This document shows positions 22,239 through 33,097 of a stretch of 36,051 nucleotides of DNA, in pieces. The stretch comes from JBOIBN01 sp050739575 (lineage in GTDB: Bacteria > Pseudomonadota > Gammaproteobacteria > JAKDMP01), in NCBI GenBank assembly GCA_050739575.1, contig JBOIBN010000022.1:1-36051 (forward strand), written 5' to 3'. Positions within the stretch are counted from its first letter, which is position 1. Every line of letters starts with the position of its first letter. The position numbers and the translations under genes were made by a program. The notes below the pieces were generated by a model. The model saw nothing but the letters and a program-made list of their open reading frames with translations, was not told where the DNA came from and searched no databases.

Positions 22239-23819
22239 ATGCGTCGGCTTCCGATCCTCGCGGGCCTTGTTGTGTTTGCGTCGGTCGCGGTCACGGCTCT
22301 CGCGAACCAGCCTGTCCCCGCACCCGGTTCCGCCACCGCGCGCAAGGTCGGTTACCCCGCGATCAAGATGCCGCCGACGGGCTCCGCGCTCGCCGGCGAA
22401 GTCATCCGCGGGGCGTACCTGGTCAAAATCTCCGACTGCATGGCCTGTCACACCGATCACGACGACAGCGGGCTGAAGGCGCCCGCGTTCTCCGGCGGCC
22501 TGCCGATGAAGACGCCTTTCGGCATCATCTATTCGCGCAACATCACACCCGACAAGGCGACCGGCATCGGGTCATGGACATTCGAGCAGTTCGACGATGC
22601 CGTGCGCTACGGCGAGAGTCCGCACGGTTATCTGTTCGCGGCTATGCCCTACGCCTTCTACAACAAGATGAGCCGCGACGACGTGCATGCCATGTGGGAA
22701 TATCTGAAACGCGTCCCGGCGGTGCACAACCCGGACAAGCCGCTCGCCATGATGATTCCGTTCAAATGGCGCTGGCTCCAGTTCGGCTGGCAGTTTATGT
22801 TCTTCAAGCCCGGCGAGGGCCCGCTCAAGCCCGATCCGAATCACTCGGCAGAATGGAACCGCGGGCGCTTCATCGTTCAGGGTCCGGAGCATTGCGGCGC
22901 CTGTCACACGCCGCACAATTTTCTCGGCGGCACCGCATTCCGCTACGATCTTACCGGCTCCTCGATCAGCGGCATGTGGGCGCCAAATGTTTCCGCGCTG
23001 GCAACGGATCCCCACCCGGTGCCGGTCATCACCGAGGTCTTCAGCCAGGCGCGGGGGCTCGGCGGCGGAACGCTGCGCGGGCCGATGCTGGATGCGATCC
23101 AGCACAGTATGCAGTTCATGACGCCCGCGGACATGCGCGCCGTCGCCGTTTACATCCGCAGCGTAAATAGCGAGATGCCGCCCACCGAGCGCCCGGTGCC
23201 CGCTAAAGATGCCGATCTTCGCCTCGGCGCGCAGGTTTACAACGGTCATTGTGCGGCCTGCCATGACAGCGGCGCCGGCGGCGCGCCCAAGGTGGGCGAT
23301 CCCAAGGATTGGGCTGCGCTCGAAAAAACGCCCATGGTGATCCTGTATGAAAACATGTGGCATGGCGTGAGTCTCATGCCGCCCAAGGGCGGCTGCACCG
23401 CCTGTTCAGCGCTCGAACTGACCTCCGCCATGGCCTACATGCTCAAACAAAGCCAGCCCGGAGTGAAGCCCGCCTCGAGCGCCGCCGCGGCGAAGAGTAA
23501 TGTTGCGGGTAACGTCGTCAGCCTCGCGGTCGGCCAACAGATTTACCAGACTCATTGCTCAGCCTGCCATGCAAGCGGTGCGGTCGGTGCGCCAAAGTAC
23601 GGCGATAACGCAGACTGGGCACCGCGGATCAAGCAGGGTCTGGATGCGCTTTATCAACATGCGACCACAGGACTCGGCGCCATGCCGCCCAAGGGTGGCT
23701 GCACCGCGTGCACTGCCGACGAGATCGAATCGGCCGTTGACTATATGGTCTCCGCCAGTGGCGGCAAGGCCGAGGTGGAGAAATCGCTTAAACAGCCTTC
23801 GGCCAAGGGGGGGCGATGA
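22239..23819 (+). CDS. Tetraheme c-type cytochrome: two ADH-type plus two c5-type heme domains
   Basis: 526 residues from ATG 22239 (GGGGAAGAA upstream; ATG 22215 is possible). The N-terminus looks like a signal peptide or anchor (RRLPILAGLVVFASVAVTALA). Four CxxCH sites: CMACH 67-71, CGACH 219-223, CAACH 338-342, CSACH 440-444. The first two domains resemble the cytochrome subunits of membrane alcohol or sugar dehydrogenases (TPFGIIYSRNITPDKATGIGSW, then HNFLGG). The last two are cytochrome c5-like, each with MPPKGGCTAC, which supplies the axial Met and an extra CxxC. They are joined by an Ala-rich linker near 411-425. The stop overlaps the CydB-like gene (ATGA). Probably periplasmic, feeding or draining a membrane partner. 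No dehydrogenase catalytic subunit is nearby. Confidence 0.88.
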   Translation: MRRLPILAGLVVFASVAVTALANQPVPAPGSATARKVGYPAIKMPPTGSALAGEVIRGAYLVKISDCMACHTDHDDSGLKAPAFSGGLPMKTPFGIIYSRNITPDKATGIGSWTFEQFDDAVRYGESPHGYLFAAMPYAFYNKMSRDDVHAMWEYLKRVPAVHNPDKPLAMMIPFKWRWLQFGWQFMFFKPGEGPLKPDPNHSAEWNRGRFIVQGPEHCGACHTPHNFLGGTAFRYDLTGSSISGMWAPNVSALATDPHPVPVITEVFSQARGLGGGTLRGPMLDAIQHSMQFMTPADMRAVAVYIRSVNSEMPPTERPVPAKDADLRLGAQVYNGHCAACHDSGAGGAPKVGDPKDWAALEKTPMVILYENMWHGVSLMPPKGGCTACSALELTSAMAYMLKQSQPGVKPASSAAAAKSNVAGNVVSLAVGQQIYQTHCSACHASGAVGAPKYGDNADWAPRIKQGLDALYQHATTGLGAMPPKGGCTACTADEIESAVDYMVSASGGKAEVEKSLKQPSAKGGR

Positions 23820-24940
23820 GTGCGGATGCGGTCCTGAAATTTTTCTGGTGGCTCGCACTCGGTCTGACCGTGGCCACCATCGGCGTGATGCTCGTGGGTC
23901 AACTCGGACTCTCGCTGCTGCTGCGTCATCTCGGACGACACGAAACTGAACGCGAGGCTCTCGTTGCACGCAGCGGATGGAGCGGTGTCGGGCATCCGGC
24001 ATGGCTCCTGCTCGTGGGTGGTGCGGTGGTGGGAGCGTGGTGGCCTTTGTTTCACGCCACGCTGTTCGCCGGCTTGTGGCCGGTGCTGGTCGCTGTCGCC
24101 GTGGCCTTGGCCGTCGCCCCGATAGGACACGGTTGTCGCGGACACATTTCCCCGCGCTGGCGTGCCGGATGGGACATGCTGTGGGCCGCCATCGCGCTCG
24201 CTGCCCTACTGCTCATGGGCATCGGTGTCGGTGTCACGGTGAGCGGCGCGCCATTCAGCTTCGACGCGCACTTGAACGCGCACTGGAGCGAATTTGCCAG
24301 CCGCTTCAGCGTCTATGAAGTGCTGGTCCCGGGCTTGTTCGCACCGGTGTTTGCCGTGCTGCTGGCCGCGTCGCGTGCGGCCGCCGGCGCGCCTGACGAA
24401 GTGGTCGAGCGCGCACGGCTCGTATTGCTGGGTGCCGGTGTCCTCGCACTTTTGCTCTTTGCCGGCGGCGCCGTTTGGGCAACACAGCTCCCAGGCTACG
24501 CGGTCGGAGGCATGCCCGCGATGGGCGGACCCCTGACACCGCTCGACGGCACCACCTTCGCCGTCCCGGGTGCCTACCTCAATCGCTTCCTGTTTCACCT
24601 GTCGAGACTGATCATACCGGTCATTACCGGCCTGCTGTTCTTGGGCGTACTGGTTTCTGCGTGGCAAGCTGCGCTCTCGCGCGCGTGGCGACTCGCCGCC
24701 CTCGCCGTAGTCGGGATGGTCGCGACCGCGGGCACCATGACCTATCCCGTTATCGTGCCGTCCTGGTCGGTGCCAGCGCAAAGCCTGACCGTCTGGAATG
24801 CCGCCGCAACCGAGCCCGTACTTATTGCGCTTCTCGTGTGGCTCGGGGTGTTGGTGCCGGCCGTAGCCGCCTATGAGGTGTGGTTGCGATCCCGCGCGCC
24901 CCACGTCGTTCCGACCTGGAACGGGGACGCCGCGCGCTGA
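23816..24940 (+). CDS. CydB-like (cytochrome bd oxidase subunit II-related) membrane protein without a CydA partner
   Basis: 374 residues with eight to nine membrane segments, translationally coupled to the tetraheme cytochrome (ATGA, 23816-23819). Homology to CydB shows along its length: LKFFWWLALG at the N-terminus, RHLGRHETERE, AWLLLVGGAVVGAWWPLFHATLFAG, CRGHI, GAPFSFDAHL, and TMTYPVIVPSW followed by SLTVWNAAATEPVL near the C-terminus. Compared from memory with E. coli CydB, the acidic residues of the TDGFDMG motif and the WDGN motif are replaced (VGQLG and GVGH), so proton-channel function of true CydB is doubtful. No cydA, cydX or cydCD is near. Function unknown; perhaps a membrane anchor or quinol-side partner of the cytochromes. 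Confidence 0.75.
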   Translation: MSADAVLKFFWWLALGLTVATIGVMLVGQLGLSLLLRHLGRHETEREALVARSGWSGVGHPAWLLLVGGAVVGAWWPLFHATLFAGLWPVLVAVAVALAVAPIGHGCRGHISPRWRAGWDMLWAAIALAALLLMGIGVGVTVSGAPFSFDAHLNAHWSEFASRFSVYEVLVPGLFAPVFAVLLAASRAAAGAPDEVVERARLVLLGAGVLALLLFAGGAVWATQLPGYAVGGMPAMGGPLTPLDGTTFAVPGAYLNRFLFHLSRLIIPVITGLLFLGVLVSAWQAALSRAWRLAALAVVGMVATAGTMTYPVIVPSWSVPAQSLTVWNAAATEPVLIALLVWLGVLVPAVAAYEVWLRSRAPHVVPTWNGDAAR

Positions 24941-24973
24941 GCCGCCGGCGCCCGCTCCGATTACCCACGCCCC

Positions 24974-27508
24974 GTGAGCCAATCGGAGCCTGCCAGCGAA
25001 CCGACGGCGGTAGACGACGACGGCCACCGCAGCGCAGCGTGGCGGTGGTGGCGCTGGCCGGTGTTTGGCGTTGCCGGACTTGTGGTGCTCGTCCTCATTG
25101 CAGGGCTCGCCGCTTGGCTGTTGATGCGCGGCAGTCTTCCGCTAACGCAGGGCACCCTCGAGCTGCCCGGACTCGCGGCGAAAGTCACCGTCACTCGCGA
25201 CGATCACGGCATGCCGACGATCACTGCACAGGACGAACTCGACGCCTGGCGCGCACTCGGATTCGTCGAAGCTCAGGACCGTTTCACCCAGATGGACTTC
25301 ATGCGCCGCGCGGCGGCGGGTGAACTCTCGGCGTTGGTTGGATCCGCGGCGCTGCCGCTGGATCGCGAGCGCGCCATCTTCGATCTTCGCGCCCGCGCAC
25401 GCCGCATTTACCTCACTGCTCCCGCCGCGGATCGCGCTCGGCTCGAGGCTTTTACGCTGGGCGTCAATGACGGCCTCGCGCATTTGAAGGTGCGCCCGTG
25501 GTCCTATTTCGTGCTCCGTTCAAGACCCGTCCCGTGGCGCCCGGAAGATTGCATCCTTGTGATCTATGCGATGGGGTTCAACTTGCAGGATCCGGAGGCT
25601 CGGCGCGCACGTTCGCTCGCGGCGCTTAAAGCGCTCTATCCCGAATCGGTCGTCACCTTCCTGATGGCGCCCGATGCGCAGTGGGCGACACCGATGGCGG
25701 GAACCCCCGCGTCTCCGCCGCCGATCCCGGGCACACGGACGATCAATCTTGCGATGATGTCGGTTACGGCATCGCCTCCTGCGACACTGGCGTCCGGGCC
25801 ACCCGTGGCCGCGAGCGGCTCGAACAACTTCGCTGTCGCCGGACGCTATACGCAGTCGGGCCTGCCGCTACTTGCCAACGACATGCACCTGCCGCTTGCC
25901 GTGCCGCCGGTCTGGTATCGCGCGCGACTGCAATTCCCAGCGCTAGCCCCTCCGCATGCGTCGGTGACCTTAACCGGCGTGTTCCTTCCCGGCGTCCCGG
26001 CACTGGTCGCCGGCACCAACGGTCACATCGCCTGGGGGCTCACCAACAGCTACGGCGATTGGGCGGATCTCGTGCGCGTCGCATCACCTACCGCCGCATC
26101 GCACGGCGAGGCGGCTTCGGCCGGGACAACTACTTCAGCCTCAATAGAGACGCTGCGCATCGCGGTACACGGCGCACCGGCCGAATCGCTTGCGGTGACC
26201 CGAACCCGCTGGGGGCCGGTGATCGGCAAAGCACCGAACGGAACACTGCTCGCTGCTCATTGGAGCCTCGCACAACCGGGTGGCGTCAATCTCGACTATA
26301 TCCGGCTCGAGAACGCGGACAATGTTGCCGATGCTCTCGATATCGCCGCCCATTCCGGCATTCCGGCGCAGAACTTTATCGTCGCGGACTCGGCCGGCCA
26401 TCTGGGCTGGACGATTGCCGGACGCATTCCGGCTCGGCGTCCAAACTGCGACTACAGCATCCCCGAGTCCTGGTCCGACGGTCGTTGCGGCTGGACCGGC
26501 TGGCTGCCGGCCGATGCCTATCCGCGGATCGTGGACCCGGCCTCGGGCTATCTCGTTACCGCGAACAATCACGTGGATGCGACGACCGATGGGGATCTGA
26601 TCGGCGACGGCGGCTACGCCGACGGCGCGCGCGCACATCAGATTGCCGGCGATCTTGTCAGGCTAATCGCCAAAGGGAGTATCACCCCACAAGACATGCT
26701 CGGCGTGCAGCTGGACGATCGCGCCGAGTTTCTTGCACGTTGGCGGGCTCTTATTCTGCAAACACTCCGCCCCTCGACGCTTAAATATCATCCTGAGCGT
26801 CGCGCCTTTCGCGATGCGGTCGCCGACTGGGGCGGACACGCGGCGGTGGATTCCACGGGCTACCGTCTCGTGCGCGCATTCCGCGAACAGGTCGCCGCCG
26901 AAACCTTCGCGCCGATCCTTGACCGGCTCAAGACCCGTTATCCCGGTGCCGAATTGCCATTCGAAAGTCAGGAAGAGGGGCCCTTGTGGCGCCTGGTGGA
27001 AGCCGAGCCGCCAAACTGGCTGAATTCGCGTTTTGCCACTTGGAATGCACTGTATTTGTACGCCGTAGACGGGGTATGCGCGCGTCTGTGGCGGCCCGGA
27101 AAAGGATTTTCCGATGCGACTTGGGGTCGGCGCAATACCGTGCGCGTCGAACAGCCGCTGGCGCCTGCGCTCGGCCCTCTCGGCAGCTGGCTCAACATGC
27201 CGGTTGTCGAACTGCCTGGCGACAAGAACATGCCGCGCGTGCAGGCACCCGGTTTTGGCGCTTCGATGCGGCTGGTCACCGCACCGGCGGCCGCGGCACC
27301 CGGAATCCTCGAATTGCCGGGCGGCGAAAGCGGGCACCCGCTCTCGCCGTGGTACAAGGACGAATTCATGGCCTGGGCCCGCGGCGAGCCGACGCCACTC
27401 GCACCCGGCAAGCCGAAAGCGACTCTCGAACTCAGGCCTTGGCCGCGCTCACTGTCGGCATCGGCTACGGCACAAAACTCCGTGCCAAGCGTTGAATCCG
27501 GAGGATGA
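24974..27508 (+). CDS. Penicillin acylase family (Ntn-hydrolase) protein
   Basis: 844 residues from GTG 24974, 34 bases after the CydB-like gene; no strong ribosome site, so the start is less sure. Residues about 29-51 are one hydrophobic segment (signal anchor). The family precursor is cut to alpha and beta chains before the nucleophile Ser283 in SGSNNFAVAG. Other family marks are VTVTRDDHGMPTITAQDELDAWRALGFVEAQDRFTQMD, LANDMHLPLAVPPVWY, GTNGHIAWGLTNSYGDWADL and TWGRRNTVRVEQP. Members hydrolyse amides such as beta-lactam side chains or acyl-homoserine lactones; the substrate is not readable here. It acts in the periplasm. Confidence 0.9.
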   Translation: MSQSEPASEPTAVDDDGHRSAAWRWWRWPVFGVAGLVVLVLIAGLAAWLLMRGSLPLTQGTLELPGLAAKVTVTRDDHGMPTITAQDELDAWRALGFVEAQDRFTQMDFMRRAAAGELSALVGSAALPLDRERAIFDLRARARRIYLTAPAADRARLEAFTLGVNDGLAHLKVRPWSYFVLRSRPVPWRPEDCILVIYAMGFNLQDPEARRARSLAALKALYPESVVTFLMAPDAQWATPMAGTPASPPPIPGTRTINLAMMSVTASPPATLASGPPVAASGSNNFAVAGRYTQSGLPLLANDMHLPLAVPPVWYRARLQFPALAPPHASVTLTGVFLPGVPALVAGTNGHIAWGLTNSYGDWADLVRVASPTAASHGEAASAGTTTSASIETLRIAVHGAPAESLAVTRTRWGPVIGKAPNGTLLAAHWSLAQPGGVNLDYIRLENADNVADALDIAAHSGIPAQNFIVADSAGHLGWTIAGRIPARRPNCDYSIPESWSDGRCGWTGWLPADAYPRIVDPASGYLVTANNHVDATTDGDLIGDGGYADGARAHQIAGDLVRLIAKGSITPQDMLGVQLDDRAEFLARWRALILQTLRPSTLKYHPERRAFRDAVADWGGHAAVDSTGYRLVRAFREQVAAETFAPILDRLKTRYPGAELPFESQEEGPLWRLVEAEPPNWLNSRFATWNALYLYAVDGVCARLWRPGKGFSDATWGRRNTVRVEQPLAPALGPLGSWLNMPVVELPGDKNMPRVQAPGFGASMRLVTAPAAAAPGILELPGGESGHPLSPWYKDEFMAWARGEPTPLAPGKPKATLELRPWPRSLSASATAQNSVPSVESGG

Positions 27509-27550
27509 TGGCAAACTGATGATGGATCCCCACTTCTCTCATCGCCGGCC

Positions 27551-28792
27551 ATGAAAGCGCTATACAACCTGGCGGGCAATGCCCGTGACCCAATATCCTC
27601 ACGCGCGGCGATCGTATTGCCGGGAGGCGGCGCACGCGGCGCGTATCAGGCCGGGGTCCTCTCCGGTATCGCCGAGCTTTTCGATCCTGACGTTCCGGTG
27701 CCGTTCCCGATCATCGCCGGAACCTCCGCGGGCGCCATGAATGCCGCTTATCTGGCGACGCAAATGCAGAACTTTCGCGCCACCACATCGCGACTTGGCG
27801 AACTATGGTCGAATCTGAGCGTCGGCGAGGTCTACCGGGCCGAGTATCGCAAGATCTTCGGCGTGGTGCTGCGCTGGTTATGGTCGTTCATCTCGGGCGG
27901 CAGGGGCGACGGCAATTCGCGTGCGTTGCTCGACAACTCGCCGCTGCGCGAGCTGCTGGCCGCGAACCTCGACTTCCCGGCGATCCAGCGGCACATCGAT
28001 GCGGGGCTCCTGCGGGGCCTCGCGGTCACAATTGCAGGCTATACCTCCGAACGCTCTCTGACCTATTTCCAGGCCGCCCGCGGGATTGAGCCGTGGTGGC
28101 GAGAACGGCGCGAAGGCCGCCCCGCCGAGATGACGCTCGATCACATCATGGCCTCGCTCGCCCTGCCGATCGTTTTTCCCGCGGTGAAACTCGGCAAGGA
28201 GTGGTGCGGCGACGGATCCACCCGTCAGCTCGCGCCACTGTCGTCCCCGATCCATCTCGGCGCCGACCGGATCCTCGTCATAGACACTCATCATCATCGT
28301 CCTTCGAGTTCGATCTTCGATGCGCGCGCCGCGACTTATCCCTCGCTTTCGCGGATCGGCGGCTATCTGCTCGATACCATCTTTTCCGATAGTCTGAGCG
28401 CGGATCTCGAACGCGCCGAGCGGATCAACCGCGTGCTGGAGCATATTTCACCCGCTATGATCGAACCCGAAATTCCGCAAGTGCGCTCCGTGGAAACCCT
28501 GGTCATTGCGCCTTCCCGCGGTCCCGGAAAAATTGCGGCACGCCACATTGCGGCCCTGCCGAAGGGTGTGCGCTGGATGCTGCGTTCGCTGGGCGGTGAA
28601 GAGGAAGGCGGCGACGTGCTGCTGAGTTACCTCCTTTTCCAGGACGTTTACTGTCAGGAACTGATCGAACTCGGCCGCCGGGATGCGCTTGCCCGCACCG
28701 ACGATTTGCGCCGCTTCTTCGATCTGCGCCGCACAGTCGTTGTTCCCACTGAGGCTTCCCCCGTCAACGTCTCGAATGAAAGTGCGTCATAA
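27551..28792 (+). CDS. Patatin-like phospholipase family protein
   Basis: 413 residues. Patatin-type acyl hydrolase with Ser-Asp dyad: oxyanion loop LPGGGARGAYQAGV at about 23-36, nucleophile Ser59 in GTSAG, and Asp221 in WCGDGSTRQL. No signal peptide is visible, so it is cytoplasmic or exported by another route. A C-terminal stretch of about 110 residues lies past the core. It follows the acylase gene by 42 bases on the same strand, so lipid or acyl-amide turnover could be linked, but this is a guess. ATG 27551 has only a weak ribosome site. Confidence 0.88.
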   Translation: MKALYNLAGNARDPISSRAAIVLPGGGARGAYQAGVLSGIAELFDPDVPVPFPIIAGTSAGAMNAAYLATQMQNFRATTSRLGELWSNLSVGEVYRAEYRKIFGVVLRWLWSFISGGRGDGNSRALLDNSPLRELLAANLDFPAIQRHIDAGLLRGLAVTIAGYTSERSLTYFQAARGIEPWWRERREGRPAEMTLDHIMASLALPIVFPAVKLGKEWCGDGSTRQLAPLSSPIHLGADRILVIDTHHHRPSSSIFDARAATYPSLSRIGGYLLDTIFSDSLSADLERAERINRVLEHISPAMIEPEIPQVRSVETLVIAPSRGPGKIAARHIAALPKGVRWMLRSLGGEEEGGDVLLSYLLFQDVYCQELIELGRRDALARTDDLRRFFDLRRTVVVPTEASPVNVSNESAS

Positions 28793-28977
28793 ACGCAGCG
28801 ATATCGAAAATCTTCGGCCATCGATGAGGCGGGTCGCTGCGATTCACTGAAAACTGCGGGAACGGACGCTCCGAATAGAGCTCCGTCAAGCACGCCGGTG
28901 CTTAATTCACAGGGAACAGACTTCGCCCGCGCGACCCTTTGTGGCAGAATTGCACATTCCCTCGATCCAGGCGTTTG

Positions 28978-31107
<2,130 letters not shown>

Positions 31108-31120
31108 TTTCGGAATCTCT

Positions 31121-31255
31121 AGAGGAGAACCGCAGAGGGCGCAGAGGTTACAGTGCATTATGAAGTAAGAGAAAATGCATCTTTCCGGGCAACAAAATGC
31201 ATTTGATTTCTTCGGTAATAATCTCGGCGATCTCTGCGCTCTCCACGGTGAATTG
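31121..31255. repeat. MITE-like inverted-repeat element between metG and rsxB
   Basis: The 19 bases at 31128-31146 (ACCGCAGAGGGCGCAGAG-type) are complementary to 31232-31250 with four mismatches, enclosing about 85 AT-richer bases that contain a second inverted pair ATGCAT/ATGCAT (around 31175 and 31198). Short CGCAGAG/CTCTGCG-ended intergenic elements are widespread in bacteria. No coding capacity. It fills nearly the entire gap and ends just before the rsxB start, so it may affect that gene's expression. Confidence 0.5.
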
Positions 31256-31258
31256 AAA

Positions 31259-31912
31259 ATGCAAGTTAGGATCGAAGCGATTGACGCATTGCTGCCGCAG
31301 CACCAATGTAAACGCTGCGGCTATGACGGCTGCCGGCCCTATGCCGAGGCGCTCGCCACGGGCCAAGCCGCGATCAATCGTTGCCCGCCGGGCGGGACAC
31401 CGACTGTCAAGGCGCTCGCCGAATTGCTTCACACGGAACCGCTGCCGCTCGATCCCGAGGTGGGCGACATCGAGCCCGCAACCGTGGCCCGTATAGACGA
31501 GACCGTCTGCATCGGTTGCACCAAATGCCTGCCCGCCTGTCCGGTGGATGCGATTGTCGGCGCGCCGAAACTGTTGCACGAGGTGATCGAGGGCGCCTGC
31601 ACCGGTTGCAGCCTTTGCATCCTACCCTGTCCGGTGGACTGCATCTCGCTTGAAACCATCGAAACCGAAGACGAAGCGAAGCGCCGCCTCGATCCACCAC
31701 AGGCCGGGGCAGCCGCCGCGCGCGAACGCCTCGCGCTACGCGCATCGGAATTGCGCGAGCGCTACGCCCGCCACCTCGCGCGCCAAAAAAGAGATCGTCG
31801 CCGCCGGCGCCGCGATCTGGATACGGGCGATGCCGACGATCTCGCCGCGCGCAAACAAGAAATTGCTGCCGCCGTGGCCCGTGTTCATGCGCGCCGGACA
31901 GAACGTACATGA
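31259..31912 (+). CDS. rsxB: RnfB/RsxB-like iron-sulfur protein lacking the membrane anchor
   Basis: 217 residues from ATG 31259, chosen since RIEAIDALLPQHQCKRCGYDGC is where related short forms begin. It has the 4Fe-4S domain with CKRCGYDGCRPYAEAL and a later Cys in NRCPPGG, then two ferredoxin clusters CIGCTKCLPACPVDAI and CTGCSLCILPCPVDCI, and an Arg/Ala-rich C-terminal tail of about 60 residues. E. coli RsxB has an N-terminal membrane helix that is missing here, and none of rsxA, C, D, G, E is in the window. It is coupled by ATGA to nth, which encodes another Fe-S protein. Role: electron transfer, possibly cluster reduction; partner unknown. Confidence 0.82.
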   Translation: MQVRIEAIDALLPQHQCKRCGYDGCRPYAEALATGQAAINRCPPGGTPTVKALAELLHTEPLPLDPEVGDIEPATVARIDETVCIGCTKCLPACPVDAIVGAPKLLHEVIEGACTGCSLCILPCPVDCISLETIETEDEAKRRLDPPQAGAAAARERLALRASELRERYARHLARQKRDRRRRRRDLDTGDADDLAARKQEIAAAVARVHARRTERT

Positions 31913-32547
31913 ACGTCCGCAAGCGCCGCGCGATTTTCGAGCGGTTCGCAGAGGCAAATCAAAACCCTGCAAGCGAACTCGTTTACGGCTCGTCGTTCGA
32001 ACTCCTGGTCGCCGTCATCCTCTCTGCCCAGGCGACCGACAAGAGCGTCAACGCCGCGACCGCAAAACTCTTCCAAAAAGCGAATACACCGAAGGCCATC
32101 GCGCATCTTGGGGTTACCGGACTCAAACCGTATATCAAGACCATCGGTCTTTATAACAACAAGGCGAATAACATCGTTGCGACGGCGCAGGCGCTCATCG
32201 CGAACCACGGCGGCAAAGTGCCGCACGAGCGTGAGATGCTCGAAGCCTTGCCGGGCGTGGGACGGAAAACCGCGAACGTGGTGCTCAATACCGCTTTCTG
32301 CGAACCCGTAATAGCCGTGGACACGCACATCTTCCGCGTCGCCAACCGCACCGGCCTCGCTCATGGCAAGACGCCGCGCGAGGTCGAGGATCAACTCACC
32401 CGCACGACGCCCGCCGAATACCGACTCGGCGCCCATCACTGGCTGATCCTGCACGGGCGCCATGTGTGCAAGGCGCGCCGTCCGGAATGCTGGCACTGCC
32501 TCGTCAACGAGCTTTGCGAATACCCGTACAAAAACCTTTCTCCGTAA
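31909..32547 (+). CDS. nth: Endonuclease III (DNA glycosylase/AP lyase)
   Basis: 212 residues, same size as the E. coli enzyme. Removes oxidised pyrimidines and cuts abasic sites in base excision repair. Helix-hairpin-helix LPGVGRKTANVVLNTAF contains the catalytic Lys; VDTHIFRVANR contains the catalytic Asp. The C-terminal 4Fe-4S loop is complete: Cys in HVCKARRPECWHCLVNELC. Overlaps rsxB by four bases (ATGA). The rsxB-nth order is common in gammaproteobacteria. Confidence 0.97.
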   Translation: MNVRKRRAIFERFAEANQNPASELVYGSSFELLVAVILSAQATDKSVNAATAKLFQKANTPKAIAHLGVTGLKPYIKTIGLYNNKANNIVATAQALIANHGGKVPHEREMLEALPGVGRKTANVVLNTAFCEPVIAVDTHIFRVANRTGLAHGKTPREVEDQLTRTTPAEYRLGAHHWLILHGRHVCKARRPECWHCLVNELCEYPYKNLSP

Positions 32548-32593
32548 ACATAATCGTGCCTCTACAATGGAGACATTCAAAATTGCGTCGCAT

Positions 32594-33028
32594 ATGTTTC
32601 CCGTCGAACGCAGCGAAATCCGACGCCAGTACTCCGCGGCCTGGAAGAAGGCGCGCAGCGGCGTCATGCCGTCCGCGCAGGAGAAAAGTATCGCCGAGGT
32701 CATTTCCGAACACCCCGAATACCAGGCACTGATCGAGAGCGGCGAAGCAGCGCTCGAAGCGGAGTTTCCGCCCGAGGCGGAACAAACCAACCCGTATTTG
32801 CATCTCGGGCTGCACATCGCGATCCGCGAGCAGGCGGCAATAGATCGCCCGCCGGGCGTACGCGCGATTCACGCTGCACTTGTCGCCGCACGTGGCGTAC
32901 ATAAGGCCGAACATGCAATGATCGAGTGTCTGGCCGAAACGCTGTGGGAAGCACAGCGCGCGAACCGCCCGGCCGACGATGCCGCCTATCTCGAACGGCT
33001 CCGACGGCTCGCCGAAAGTCGAACATAA
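32594..33028 (+). CDS. DUF1841 family protein
   Basis: 144 residues from ATG 32594 (MFPVERSEIRRQYSAAW); an in-frame ATG at 32567 would add nine residues but lies on a TACAAT sequence that looks like a -10 box. Matches the DUF1841 pattern: RRQYSAAWKKARSG, then IAEVISEHPEYQALIE, then NPYLHLGLHIAIREQAAIDRPPGVRA. Soluble, mostly helical, function unknown. Located between nth and the methyltransferase gene, as in Xanthomonas-type genomes (recalled synteny). Confidence 0.85.
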   Translation: MFPVERSEIRRQYSAAWKKARSGVMPSAQEKSIAEVISEHPEYQALIESGEAALEAEFPPEAEQTNPYLHLGLHIAIREQAAIDRPPGVRAIHAALVAARGVHKAEHAMIECLAETLWEAQRANRPADDAAYLERLRRLAESRT

Positions 33029-33097
33029 CGACGGGCCGTTTCCGCCGCCCGCGCTATCTGGGATAATGAGCACCGGCCAGGAACCCGCAAGGATACC

